A program made the translations under genes and the position numbers. Below are positions 1-6,047 of a stretch of DNA of 12,786 nucleotides, piece after piece. Source of the DNA: JBOGWY01 sp050694015 (lineage in GTDB: Bacteria; Actinomycetota; CADDZG01; WHSQ01); contig JBOGWY010000234.1 of the NCBI GenBank assembly GCA_050694015.1, forward strand, positions 1 to 12,786, given 5' to 3'. Each line of letters begins with the position of its first letter. Within the stretch, counting starts at the first letter, position 1. The notes under the pieces were generated by a model. The model did not search any database, had not been told where the DNA came from, and saw nothing but the letters and a program-made list of their open reading frames with translations.

Positions 1-577
1 CCCGCGCATCGGGCGTCGCGTTGAGAGCTATCGACAGCCCGGCGAATCCGAACAGCGGAAGGTCGGACTGCGAGTCGCCGACCGCGACGCAGCGCTCGGG
101 CCCGATCCCGCGTTCCGCACAGACCGCAGCAGCGAAAGCCACCTTGCCGTCGGCATCGAAATGCCGTGACACTTCCCCGATCACCCGACCGTCCTCGATG
201 CCCATCTCACAGCCCGTTGCTCCGGCGAACCCATAGCGGTTCGCGAAGTAGTCGGCGGCGAGCTTCCACGTGATCGTCGTGATATACGAGTCGATCCCGT
301 GCTCGTGGAGGGTGGTGACCGTATCGGCGAGACCCTCGATGGTCGGCGCGTCTTCCAGGGCCCGACATATCTCCCCGGTCTGAACGCCTTGCCAGTTAGC
401 GGCGTCGGCTTCCGCCACCTCTTGGTTCGTGATCTCGCCGGTGTCGTAACGACGTTCAAAGTCGGCCATCCGGTCGAGGTGGCCGAACGCCTGCCAGAGG
501 TGGAGGCACACCGTGGTGGACGGCAGAAGGGTTCCGTCGAGGTCGAAACAGACGAAGTCGTATGGGGGCCGGGCCAT
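1..577 (-). CDS. SerB-like HAD-family phosphatase (3' end outside window)
   Basis: The frame is open for 192 codons from ATG at 577 to the window edge, so the C-terminus is missing. HAD motifs appear in order: FDLDGT at residues 11-16 (nucleophile Asp12, acid/base Asp14), a Thr-rich motif II (YITTIT, 98-103), the motif III Lys145 in DADGK, and GDSQSD at 167-172 supplying the Mg-binding aspartates. The later stretch SIALNATPDAR resembles the 'AvNA.p' segment of phosphoserine phosphatases, so this is a subfamily IB HAD hydrolase that removes phosphate from a small metabolite in the cytosol. Seen: the motifs. Inferred: SerB-like; the substrate could equally be another phospho-monoester. Ahead of the ATG there is no clear Shine-Dalgarno, but TAGGCT ends 6 nt before it, which fits leaderless or near-leaderless transcription. 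It diverges from the HD-GYP gene. Confidence 0.85.
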   Translation of the reverse strand, partial: MARPPYDFVCFDLDGTLLPSTTVCLHLWQAFGHLDRMADFERRYDTGEITNQEVAEADAANWQGVQTGEICRALEDAPTIEGLADTVTTLHEHGIDSYITTITWKLAADYFANRYGFAGATGCEMGIEDGRVIGEVSRHFDADGKVAFAAAVCAERGIGPERCVAVGDSQSDLPLFGFAGLSIALNATPDAR

Positions 578-593
578 CGTGGAGCCTAGCCCG

Positions 594-677
594 GCGTTTT
601 CTTCTGCAAACGCAGGCGTGAAAACGCGGCTATGTGCTCACAAAAGGGGTGGCCCACTCGGGCTACGCGGTTTTTAG
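594..677 (+). promoter_or_regulatory. Structured leader ahead of the HD-GYP gene
   Basis: Several perfect short stems lie in this stretch: CTGC-AAAC-GCAG at 604-615, GCGT-GAAA-ACGC (a GNRA tetraloop hairpin) at 616-627, and GTGGCCC-ACTC-GGGCTAC at 649-666 (one G-U pair), followed by GCGG and five T's. GAAAACGC (620-627) can instead pair perfectly with GCGTTTTC at 594-601, or with GCGGTTTT at 667-674 if one G is bulged, so alternative folds are possible. The GCAAAC segment next to a GNRA hairpin, upstream of a cyclic-di-GMP enzyme gene, recalls the GEMM (c-di-GMP-I) riboswitch. The conserved GACGCAAAGCC core of that class is absent, so I do not call a riboswitch. The same DNA also holds the promoter of the divergent HAD gene. 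Confidence 0.3.
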
Positions 678-725
678 TCCTTGTGGGCTGTGTCCAATAC
701 TTGACATGCCGCCGATGGATTACTC

Positions 726-2567
726 GTGGCTATGGGACCAGCCGGGGGCGAAACCTTCGCGACATCACCGACCGAGCTCAGGCGGTATCTGGGGCATGCG
801 GTCGTAGCGACCTGCGTGATAGCGGGTCTCCCGCTGGTGTTGGTGTTGGGTCTGGGTTCCCGGCTGGGTCCTGTCGCGACGCTCATCTCGATGGGCCTCT
901 CCATCGGTCTCGCGCAGCTCGGCAACGCGCTGTGGCAGCGCCACCCGGGCTCCAAGGACGTCGTGTTCAACGACCTGATGCTGTGGGGCTACCTCCGGCG
1001 CATCCGCAGCCGGCGCGGGCTCTCCAAGAAGGTGGAGCGTCTCGGGATCGGTTCGGGCAAGGTGCAGGGCCGAGTGCTGAGCGTCGACGAGCAGACGCGC
1101 TTGCTGAAGCGGCTCGCGATCGCGCTCGAGTCCGGCGACCCCTACACACACGGTCACAGCCAGAGGGTCGCGCGCCACGCCTACATGATCGCCAAGGCGA
1201 TGAAACTGCCGCGCGCCGAGCGCGAAACGATCCGGCTCGCAGGGATCCTTCACGACGTCGGCAAGCTCCGCATCCCGAAGGACATCATCAACAAGCCGGG
1301 TGCGCTGACCGACGCGCAGTACGACATCATCAAGACGCACTCCCTCGTGGGGGCCAAGATGGTCTCGATCCTGGACGACCCTGAGGTGACGCGGATGGTG
1401 CGCCAGCACCACGAGCGACTGGACGGCAGCGGTTACCCGGACAAACTCGCCGGGAACGAGATCTCGCTCGGAGCCCGCATCCTGGCGGTGGCCGACACCT
1501 TCGACGCGACGTCGTCGCAGCGCCCGTACCGTGCCGCCCAGCCGCACAAAGTCTCGATCGACATCCTCAAGTCGGAGGCCGGGCGCAAACTTGACGCCAA
1601 GGTTGTCGATGCGTTCGTCGCTTACTACTCGGGCAAGCGGTCCTTCAAGTGGTGGGCGTTCGCTTCGGTCGTGCCCGCGCACGTGCGCGACCTGACGATC
1701 CTTCTGGCGCAGCGCGTCGGGGCCGCGGGCATCGCGAACGCCGCCGTGGTCGGAGCCACTGCGGTCGCGCTGACTCCCGTGGCCGCGACTCCAGTGGTCA
1801 AGTTCGACCGCGCCGCACAGCGTCCTCGGGTCGCGGTTGCGGCGAACGCAGAGCGAGCGCACTCGGTCGCGAACCCCGGCAACTCCGTGCTCGGAGACAA
1901 ACTCGCGAGGCATCCCGGTAGCAGGAACGGTGCGGACAAGGGCAAGAAGGTCGGTCACGACCGTCACCACGCGAGTCTGGGGAAAGGCCGCGACGGACGC
2001 GGCAAGGACGGCGACGGCATCTCGAACGGCACCCACGAGGGCGACGGCCCCGGCGACAACCACGGCGAGAGCAACGGCGAGAGCAACGGCCACGGATCCG
2101 TGCACGGGCCCGCCGCACCGTCGGCGGGAAGCGTCACCGAAGACAAGCCCGACAAGACCGACATGGGCACCAACGTTCCCGGTCAACCGACGGACGGAAC
2201 GGACGGGACGAGCTCCGGCAGCAGCGGCAGTGGTGGCGGCAAGGACAAGGAGGACTCCGGATCCGACGACTCCTCCGGCCCCGGCTCCGGTGACTCCTCG
2301 GGCTCAGGCTCCGGCGACTCCTCGGGCTCAGGCTCCGGCGACTCCGGCTCCGGTTCGAGCGGCTCCGGCGACTCTGACTCCTCGGGCTCCGGATCGGGTG
2401 ACTCCGGTTCCGACTCCTCGGGCTCCGGCTCGGGCGACTCCAGCGGGGACGGCGGCAGTGAACCGGCCCCCGAAGAGTCTTCGGGACCGGGCAACTCCGA
2501 CAGCGCACCCGGTCATGGCGGCAGCGGGAACGGCAACGGCGGCGGCAAGAGCAAGTTGCGCCGCTAG
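726..2567 (+). CDS. Membrane HD-GYP cyclic-di-GMP phosphodiesterase with Ser/Gly/Asp-rich tail
   Basis: The 613-residue protein has two hydrophobic helices (about 22-45 and 48-70), a basic linker, and an HD-GYP domain (about 120-300). The domain is intact: HDVGK with His176/Asp177, His205, HHE at 228-230, DGSGYP at 233-238 and Asp257 in AVADTFD. HD-GYP proteins hydrolyse cyclic-di-GMP at a metal centre, so an active enzyme is expected. A further hydrophobic stretch (about 331-358) follows, then roughly 250 residues of charged and finally Ser-Gly-Asp repeats (about 496-585). The inferred topology is N-terminus in, catalytic domain in the cytosol, tail outside. GTG at 726 is the first start in this frame and ATG at 732 is an alternative; neither has a good Shine-Dalgarno. 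Its stop overlaps that of the convergent AHSA1 gene by 4 nt. Confidence 0.93.
   Translation: MAMGPAGGETFATSPTELRRYLGHAVVATCVIAGLPLVLVLGLGSRLGPVATLISMGLSIGLAQLGNALWQRHPGSKDVVFNDLMLWGYLRRIRSRRGLSKKVERLGIGSGKVQGRVLSVDEQTRLLKRLAIALESGDPYTHGHSQRVARHAYMIAKAMKLPRAERETIRLAGILHDVGKLRIPKDIINKPGALTDAQYDIIKTHSLVGAKMVSILDDPEVTRMVRQHHERLDGSGYPDKLAGNEISLGARILAVADTFDATSSQRPYRAAQPHKVSIDILKSEAGRKLDAKVVDAFVAYYSGKRSFKWWAFASVVPAHVRDLTILLAQRVGAAGIANAAVVGATAVALTPVAATPVVKFDRAAQRPRVAVAANAERAHSVANPGNSVLGDKLARHPGSRNGADKGKKVGHDRHHASLGKGRDGRGKDGDGISNGTHEGDGPGDNHGESNGESNGHGSVHGPAAPSAGSVTEDKPDKTDMGTNVPGQPTDGTDGTSSGSSGSGGGKDKEDSGSDDSSGPGSGDSSGSGSGDSSGSGSGDSGSGSSGSGDSDSSGSGSGDSGSDSSGSGSGDSSGDGGSEPAPEESSGPGNSDSAPGHGGSGNGNGGGKSKLRR
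2205..2450 (+). repeat. In-frame tandem repeat coding for Ser-Gly-Asp tract
   Basis: Two perfect adjacent 24-bp units lie at 2292-2315 and 2316-2339, encoding the octapeptide DSSGSGSG. Around them are degenerate 6- to 24-bp versions built from GACTCC, TCGGGC and GGCTCC. All unit lengths are multiples of three, so gain or loss of units would change the tail length without breaking the frame. Confidence 0.8.
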
Positions 2568-2992
2568 AAGTTGAAGTAGGGGTTCCTCTCTCCGTTCTCC
2601 GCGAGCTGCTTCAGACGCGGAAGGATCTGCGCCCACGAGTACGCGATGAACGGGAACGACTCATCGGTCGTCTTCCAGCCGTCGTGACGGAACAGCACGC
2701 TCCTGGTCCCGTCGTCGCCCTTCTCGATCTCGAACGAAACGTCGGTGCCGATCCACTCCGGCGGGCCGGCCAGGCACTGCCACCGCACGCGCTCGTTCGG
2801 CGCTTCGTCGACGACCTTGAAGTCGAAGGTGATCGGGGCATCGGGGAACGCGACCTTCATCGTCGAGCCCACGCCGGCGGGACCCTCGGTCTTGCTGCTC
2901 CACCACCCCTTGACGCCTGCGCTCGTCGCCACCGTGTCGTAGAGCGTCTGCTCGTCGGCGTCGACCGGAACCCGCAACAAGATGCTTGCCAT
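2564..2992 (-). CDS. AHSA1/SRPBCC-domain protein
   Basis: The 142-residue protein fits the AHSA1 (activator of Hsp90 ATPase homologue 1-like) branch of the START/SRPBCC fold. It shows an early WW pair (GVKGWWSS), a central strand with FDFKVVDEAPNERVRW, and the C-terminal FIAYSWAQILPRLKQLAENG helix that closes the hydrophobic cavity. No signal peptide is visible, so it is cytosolic. Bacterial members bind small hydrophobic ligands, but most have no known substrate. The start is ATG at 2992, with a very strong Shine-Dalgarno (GGAGGAGG) just upstream. It diverges from an ArsR gene across a 90-bp gap holding an operator-like inverted repeat, which suggests that ArsR controls it. Its stop overlaps the HD-GYP stop tail to tail. 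Confidence 0.88.
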   Translation of the reverse strand: MASILLRVPVDADEQTLYDTVATSAGVKGWWSSKTEGPAGVGSTMKVAFPDAPITFDFKVVDEAPNERVRWQCLAGPPEWIGTDVSFEIEKGDDGTRSVLFRHDGWKTTDESFPFIAYSWAQILPRLKQLAENGERNPYFNF

Positions 2993-3010
2993 GTCTCGTC
3001 CTCCTCCTAT

Positions 3011-3030
3011 ACTTAAGTAAAGACTTAAAT
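3011..3030. promoter_or_regulatory. Putative ArsR operator between divergent genes
   Basis: The AT-rich 20-mer holds TTAAGT (3013-3018), four bases, then ACTTAA (3023-3028): a perfect 6-4-6 inverted repeat. ACTTAAGT at 3011-3018 is itself a palindrome, and ACTTAA recurs 12 nt on. This island stands out in GC-rich surroundings and ends about 20 nt before the AHSA1 start, next to its Shine-Dalgarno. Size and symmetry fit a winged-helix dimer of the ArsR type; the gene 55 nt to the right encodes one. Binding is inferred. Confidence 0.6.
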
Positions 3031-3082
3031 ATCATCGAAGATAGGGATCCGTCAACCGGATCGTCGTCGGGAAAGGGAATGG

Positions 3083-3382
3083 GTGGTGGACGCTCTAGGA
3101 GTCGTGGCCGAGCCTCGGCGGCGTGAAATCCTCCGGCTCATATGGGACGAGGAGAGGAGCGCCGGCGTCATCGCCGGTCACTTCGACGTGAGCTTCGCGG
3201 CGGTTTCGCAACACCTCCGCGTCCTGCGGACGGCGGGGTTCGTCACCTCGCGTCGCGACGGGCGGCAGCGCTTCTACCGAGCGAACAAGAAAGGGGTCGG
3301 TGACCTGCGGCCGGTGCTGACGGCGATGTGGAGGGCGAACCTCGACCGCCTCGCCGATCTCGCCGAGGAGGCAGAACGATGA
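3083..3382 (+). CDS. ArsR-family winged-helix transcriptional regulator
   Basis: The 99-residue protein is a compact winged helix. It has the family opening (VVAEPRRREILRLI), a helix-turn-helix with recognition helix FAAVSQHLRVLRTAGFV at about 38-54, and a wing with RRDGRQRFYRA. No cysteine metal site is visible, so it belongs with the non-metal ArsR regulators that typically accompany SRPBCC genes. The start is GTG at 3083 (GTG at 3086 is possible) after GGGAAAGGG. Its stop overlaps the ATG of the next gene (ATGA, 3379-3382), implying translational coupling. It probably represses itself and the divergent AHSA1 gene through the inverted repeat at 3013-3028. Confidence 0.92.
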   Translation: MVDALGVVAEPRRREILRLIWDEERSAGVIAGHFDVSFAAVSQHLRVLRTAGFVTSRRDGRQRFYRANKKGVGDLRPVLTAMWRANLDRLADLAEEAER

Positions 3383-3831
3383 ACGCATCCGAGGGACGGC
3401 TCGTCGTCGAACGCCGGGTGTCGGCGCGGCCCGAGACGATCTTCAGCTTCTTCTCCGATCGCGACCGCTGGGTCCAGTGGCAGGGGGTCGACGCCGAGAT
3501 CGACCTGCGCCCCGGCGGCATCTTCCGGGTCAACGTCACCGGTGACGGCTACGCGTCGGGCCGCTTCGTCGAGGTGGTTCCCGACCGCAAGGTCGCGTTC
3601 ACATGGGGCTGGGAGGATCCCGCGCGCGGCCTCCCGCCCGGGTCCTCGACGGTCGAGGTCGACCTGATCCCCGACGGCGACGGCACCTTGCTTCGCTTGA
3701 CGCACAGTGGCCTCCCGCTCGATCTGGTCGATACGCACCGGTACGGCTGGACGAACTACACCGAGCGCCTCGCCGCCGTGGCCGAGGGACGCGATCCCGG
3801 CTCCGACCCGTTGCGGGAGGGGACCGGCTAG
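3379..3831 (+). CDS. SRPBCC/AHSA1-domain protein coupled to ArsR
   Basis: The 150-residue SRPBCC protein has the typical opening (LVVERRVSARPETIFSFFSD), an RW-x-QW segment near residue 31, the glycine-rich DLRPGGIFRVN strand, VAFTWGWEDP in mid-domain, TLLRLTHSGLP, and a C-terminal helix starting at GWTNYTERLAAVAEG. The chosen ATG overlaps the ArsR stop by 4 nt; an upstream in-frame ATG at 3328 lies inside the ArsR gene and adds only Arg-rich shadow sequence. ArsR-SRPBCC pairs are a common actinobacterial arrangement, in which the SRPBCC protein probably binds or modifies the small molecule sensed by the system. The ligand is unknown. With the divergent gene at 2564-2992, one regulator is flanked by two related cavity proteins. 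Confidence 0.9.
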   Translation: MNASEGRLVVERRVSARPETIFSFFSDRDRWVQWQGVDAEIDLRPGGIFRVNVTGDGYASGRFVEVVPDRKVAFTWGWEDPARGLPPGSSTVEVDLIPDGDGTLLRLTHSGLPLDLVDTHRYGWTNYTERLAAVAEGRDPGSDPLREGTG

Positions 3832-3844
3832 AAGCGCCGAATCT

Positions 3845-3877
3845 TGCCCCCAACGGGTCGTTTTTCTACAGGGGGCA
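3845..3877 (+). promoter_or_regulatory. Inverted repeat covering the ribosome-binding site of the BNR gene
   Basis: TGCCCCC (3845-3851) is the exact reverse complement of GGGGGCA (3871-3877), which contains the Shine-Dalgarno of the gene starting at 3880. In RNA the 19-nt loop could hold the ribosome-binding site in a 7-bp, mostly G-C stem. The pairing is visible; a control function is inferred. Confidence 0.4.
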
Positions 3878-3879
3878 CC

Positions 3880-5238
3880 ATGGATCTCATCAGTCGTCGC
3901 ATCGCCGCGTCGTTCAGGTCGCTCGGTCTGCTCGCTGCGATAGCGGTAGTCGTTCTCGCCGGCGTTCCCGCGGCGAGCGACGAAGCCGGCGCACCTGCTC
4001 AGGTCGTCGACATCGAGCCGCCGTCTCGTATCGAGCGCTACCGCGTCACCGATTTCGGACGGAGCCCGTCTGCTCGTGACGATCGCACGTCGTTCGCGAA
4101 GTTCCGCGTCGTCGAGCGCACCGGTAACTGCTGCGAGAACTACTTGACCTCGAACTCCAAGGGCGTCCTGTACGACCTCGGGGGGAGCTACATCAATTTC
4201 ACGAAGGATCGAGGCAAGACGTGGAAGTCGGTGCGTCCGATCAACCCCCTCGTCAACGGCGAGGGCACGATCGCGGTCGCGCCGGGCGGCGACATCATCG
4301 GCGTCGAGTGGGATCCGTACTCGGCCGACCACCTGCTCTCGTACAAGTACACGGCCGAGACGAAGACGTGGGAGTACCTCGAGATGCCGCTGCACACGCC
4401 GTTCTACGACCGGCCGTGGCTCGCGGTGGTGCCGGGTCCGTTCGCGATCAGGGGCGCCCAGGAGGAGGTTCCGTACGTCGTTTTCGTTGACGGGTTCCCG
4501 CATCGCGGCACGTTCCTCTACTCGACGGACGGTCTCACCTACGTCGAGACGTCGAACCCGTTCCTCGACCAGAGACTTCAGGGCGCGGTCGACAAACTCA
4601 AGGTCGGCAAGGCCAAGGACATGGACTGGATACAGACGAACTCCGAGAGCCCGATCGTTCCGCTCGGCGGTAAGAGCGCGCTCGCGCAGCCGGGTCCGTT
4701 CGCGAACTCGTGGGCCGTGTTCAACGGTGACACGCAGACGTGGAGCGCGCTGGAGGGGCTCGACCTCGAAGGGCGCTTCCAGGTCGACTCGCGTGGACGT
4801 CTCCACAACTTCATCGACCAGGGACGGAGTTTCATCTATCAGATCTCGACCGATGACGGTAAGTCGTGGAAGTCGGTGAAGGTCGAACTGACCGACGGCA
4901 CGTCGTACACGTCCGATTTTCGTGTCAACTCGAGCCTGGGCGTGGCGGCGGTATCGATCCACGTGGACGGGACCAAGGCCGATCGCGATGTCCTCTACAG
5001 GTTCGACATCACCGGCAACAAGCCGCGCCTCGAGCGTCTCTACGAGATCGGCAAGGGTGACGTCGACGCGTCGTCGGGCGTGGGCCAGGACATCCGCATG
5101 GACTTCAACACCGTGACGATCCTGCCCGACGGCAAACTCGCGATCAGCTTCCTCGACTCGACGACCGGCCCGGTCTTCCATCTGCAGGAGCCGATCAATC
5201 CCGAGCGCCTAGGCCCCGCCATGGCCATCGAGCTCTAA
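3880..5238 (+). CDS. Secreted Asp-box (BNR/sialidase-like) beta-propeller protein
   Basis: The 452-residue protein begins with a Sec-type signal peptide: basic residues, a hydrophobic core LGLLAAIAVVVLAGV and likely cleavage after VPAAS near residue 33. Two classical Asp boxes are present, TKDRGKTW (108-115) and STDDGKSW (323-330), the turns typical of BNR/sialidase-type beta-propellers. The chain reads as repeated propeller blades (GGSYINF, GGDIIGVEWD, YVVFVDGFPHRG, DGKLAISFLD). The Arg triad of true sialidases is not evident, so a binding or structural role, or another glycan-directed role, is as likely as hydrolysis. An adjacent Cys pair (NCCENY) lies at about 93-94. ATG at 3880 follows AGGGGG; the in-frame ATG at 3844 would place non-signal sequence ahead of the signal peptide. 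No partner gene is obvious. Confidence 0.85.
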   Translation: MDLISRRIAASFRSLGLLAAIAVVVLAGVPAASDEAGAPAQVVDIEPPSRIERYRVTDFGRSPSARDDRTSFAKFRVVERTGNCCENYLTSNSKGVLYDLGGSYINFTKDRGKTWKSVRPINPLVNGEGTIAVAPGGDIIGVEWDPYSADHLLSYKYTAETKTWEYLEMPLHTPFYDRPWLAVVPGPFAIRGAQEEVPYVVFVDGFPHRGTFLYSTDGLTYVETSNPFLDQRLQGAVDKLKVGKAKDMDWIQTNSESPIVPLGGKSALAQPGPFANSWAVFNGDTQTWSALEGLDLEGRFQVDSRGRLHNFIDQGRSFIYQISTDDGKSWKSVKVELTDGTSYTSDFRVNSSLGVAAVSIHVDGTKADRDVLYRFDITGNKPRLERLYEIGKGDVDASSGVGQDIRMDFNTVTILPDGKLAISFLDSTTGPVFHLQEPINPERLGPAMAIEL

Positions 5239-5248
5239 CCCCCCCGCC

Positions 5249-5307
5249 GAACTTTTCTAACTCAGCAACACGTGAGCGCGTTCTGGGACGCGCGGTTCGA
5301 AGTTGCT
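5249..5307. repeat. 52-nt repeat copy 1 with nested hairpin; possible bidirectional terminator
   Basis: Bases 5249-5300 match the reverse complement of 5996-6047 without gaps: 30 of the first 32 positions and all of the last 7 agree. The stretch fills most of the space between two convergent stop codons (5238 and 5306). It folds as AGCAAC (5264-5269) with GTTGCT (5302-5307) outside and GCGCGT (5276-5281) with ACGCGC (5288-5293) inside. There is no T-run, so this is not a classical intrinsic terminator, but a stem between converging genes fits a transcription end in a GC-rich actinobacterium. Confidence 0.65.
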
Positions 5308-6013
5308 ACCCCCAGGACGGCAGCTCGGGGAGTGGCCCGGCGTCGCTACTGACGTGCTTGGCTATCCCGCGGAGGAACCACAGCAGGAGCGCGTGACCGG
5401 GCCCTCTCACCTTTGTAACGGGTTTCCCGTCGCCCACGGCGAACGACAGTCCGAGATCGGTCGCGTCGATCGCGAACGGTGCCGACACGCGGGGACCGAG
5501 ACGTTCGGGCACGCTGGCTAAGGCCTCCCGAACGAAGGGATCCGGCCAGTCGCTGGAGCCATATCCGGCATCGAGATCGACGTGATGGACCTCGACTTCG
5601 CGAAGCCGGCCGAAGAGGTATGTCTCGACCGGCTGTGGGGAGCCGCCGATGCCCCGCACCGGGAAGTCCCAGCGATCGGACGGAAGCGACTCCACGGCGT
5701 CGCGGAATCGGTCGCCTGCCTCTTCCAGCGCACCGAGATGTTCTGCAGCCGTTCTCGTGGAGTAACGCTCGATGTCAGCGGCCCGCTCTTCGGCATTCGG
5801 GTACTGCGGCTTCTCGATACCGGTGAGTGCCCATTCGATGAGATTCACCACCGAGTGCGCGTTGAGAGCGATGTGGGCGAGCACGTGGCTGCGCGTCCAT
5901 CCCTCGCACAACGACGCGTGAGCTAGATCGGAGTCGTCGAAGCCGCGCACGGTTGCGACCAAACGTTCCTCGGCACCCCGAATCTCGTCCAGACGTCGAA
6001 CCGACGCGCTCAA
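5306..6013 (-). CDS. Mycothiol-dependent maleylpyruvate isomerase-like (DinB-fold) protein
   Basis: The 235-residue protein shows the opening of the mycothiol-dependent maleylpyruvate isomerase family: VATVRGFDDSDLAHASL, GWTRSHVLAHIALNA, NLIEWALTGIE. Likely zinc ligands are His47, Glu139 and His143 (within LREVEVHH); their spacing (92 residues, then 4) equals that of the Corynebacterium glutamicum enzyme ligands His52, Glu144 and His148. Such enzymes use mycothiol to turn maleylpyruvate into fumarylpyruvate in the gentisate pathway; close relatives handle other thiol adducts, so the substrate is open. The frame is open much further upstream but runs into the dehydrogenase gene. The family-typical start is TTG at 6013, 33 nt after the dehydrogenase stop, inside repeat copy 2 and without a clear Shine-Dalgarno. 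Probably co-transcribed with the dehydrogenase. Confidence 0.87.
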   Translation of the reverse strand: MSASVRRLDEIRGAEERLVATVRGFDDSDLAHASLCEGWTRSHVLAHIALNAHSVVNLIEWALTGIEKPQYPNAEERAADIERYSTRTAAEHLGALEEAGDRFRDAVESLPSDRWDFPVRGIGGSPQPVETYLFGRLREVEVHHVDLDAGYGSSDWPDPFVREALASVPERLGPRVSAPFAIDATDLGLSFAVGDGKPVTKVRGPGHALLLWFLRGIAKHVSSDAGPLPELPSWG

Positions 6014-6047
6014 AGCGCGCCCACGTGTTGCTGAGTTAGCAAAGTTC
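5996..6047. repeat. 52-nt repeat copy 2 (inverted) with hairpin holding the TTG start
   Basis: Read on the minus strand this copy starts inside the stop codon of the dehydrogenase gene and runs into the first codons of the isomerase gene. It keeps a perfect hairpin, CGCGCT (6019-6014) with AGCGCG (6010-6005), whose three-base loop is the TTG proposed as the isomerase start. The middle 13 bases differ at most positions from copy 1, yet both copies can form a stem there. The outer AGCAAC/GTTGCT pairing of copy 1 is not kept. Confidence 0.65.

Noticed and set aside
701..706. Perfect TTGACA as -35 box for the HD-GYP gene
   Set aside because: At 17-bp spacing the -10 position would be TCGTGG, overlapping the start codon, and no TANNNT box at usable spacing precedes the start.
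765..2186. 473-codon open frame on the minus strand
   Set aside because: It is the shadow of the HD-GYP gene; no recognisable motif.
1837..2574. Thr/Arg/Ala/Pro-rich frame on the plus strand and similar frames on the minus strand within the Ser-Gly-Asp tract
   Set aside because: Repetitive DNA is open in several frames; only the frame continuous with the HD-GYP domain makes sense.
3274..5181. 635-codon open frame on the minus strand
   Set aside because: It lies antisense to the ArsR, SRPBCC and BNR genes, which have clear domains. Its product is Arg/Asp/Val-rich without motifs, as expected from the complement of GC-rich coding DNA.
5288..5307. tRNA-like T arm (GGTTCGAA)
   Set aside because: The bases around the loop do not form a 5-bp T stem and no acceptor or anticodon arm fits.
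5249..5310. Integron attC-like site after the BNR gene
   Set aside because: Position and hairpin suggested it, but TTCTAAC and GTTGCTA do not fit the RYYYAAC/GTTRRRY boxes and no integrase gene is present.
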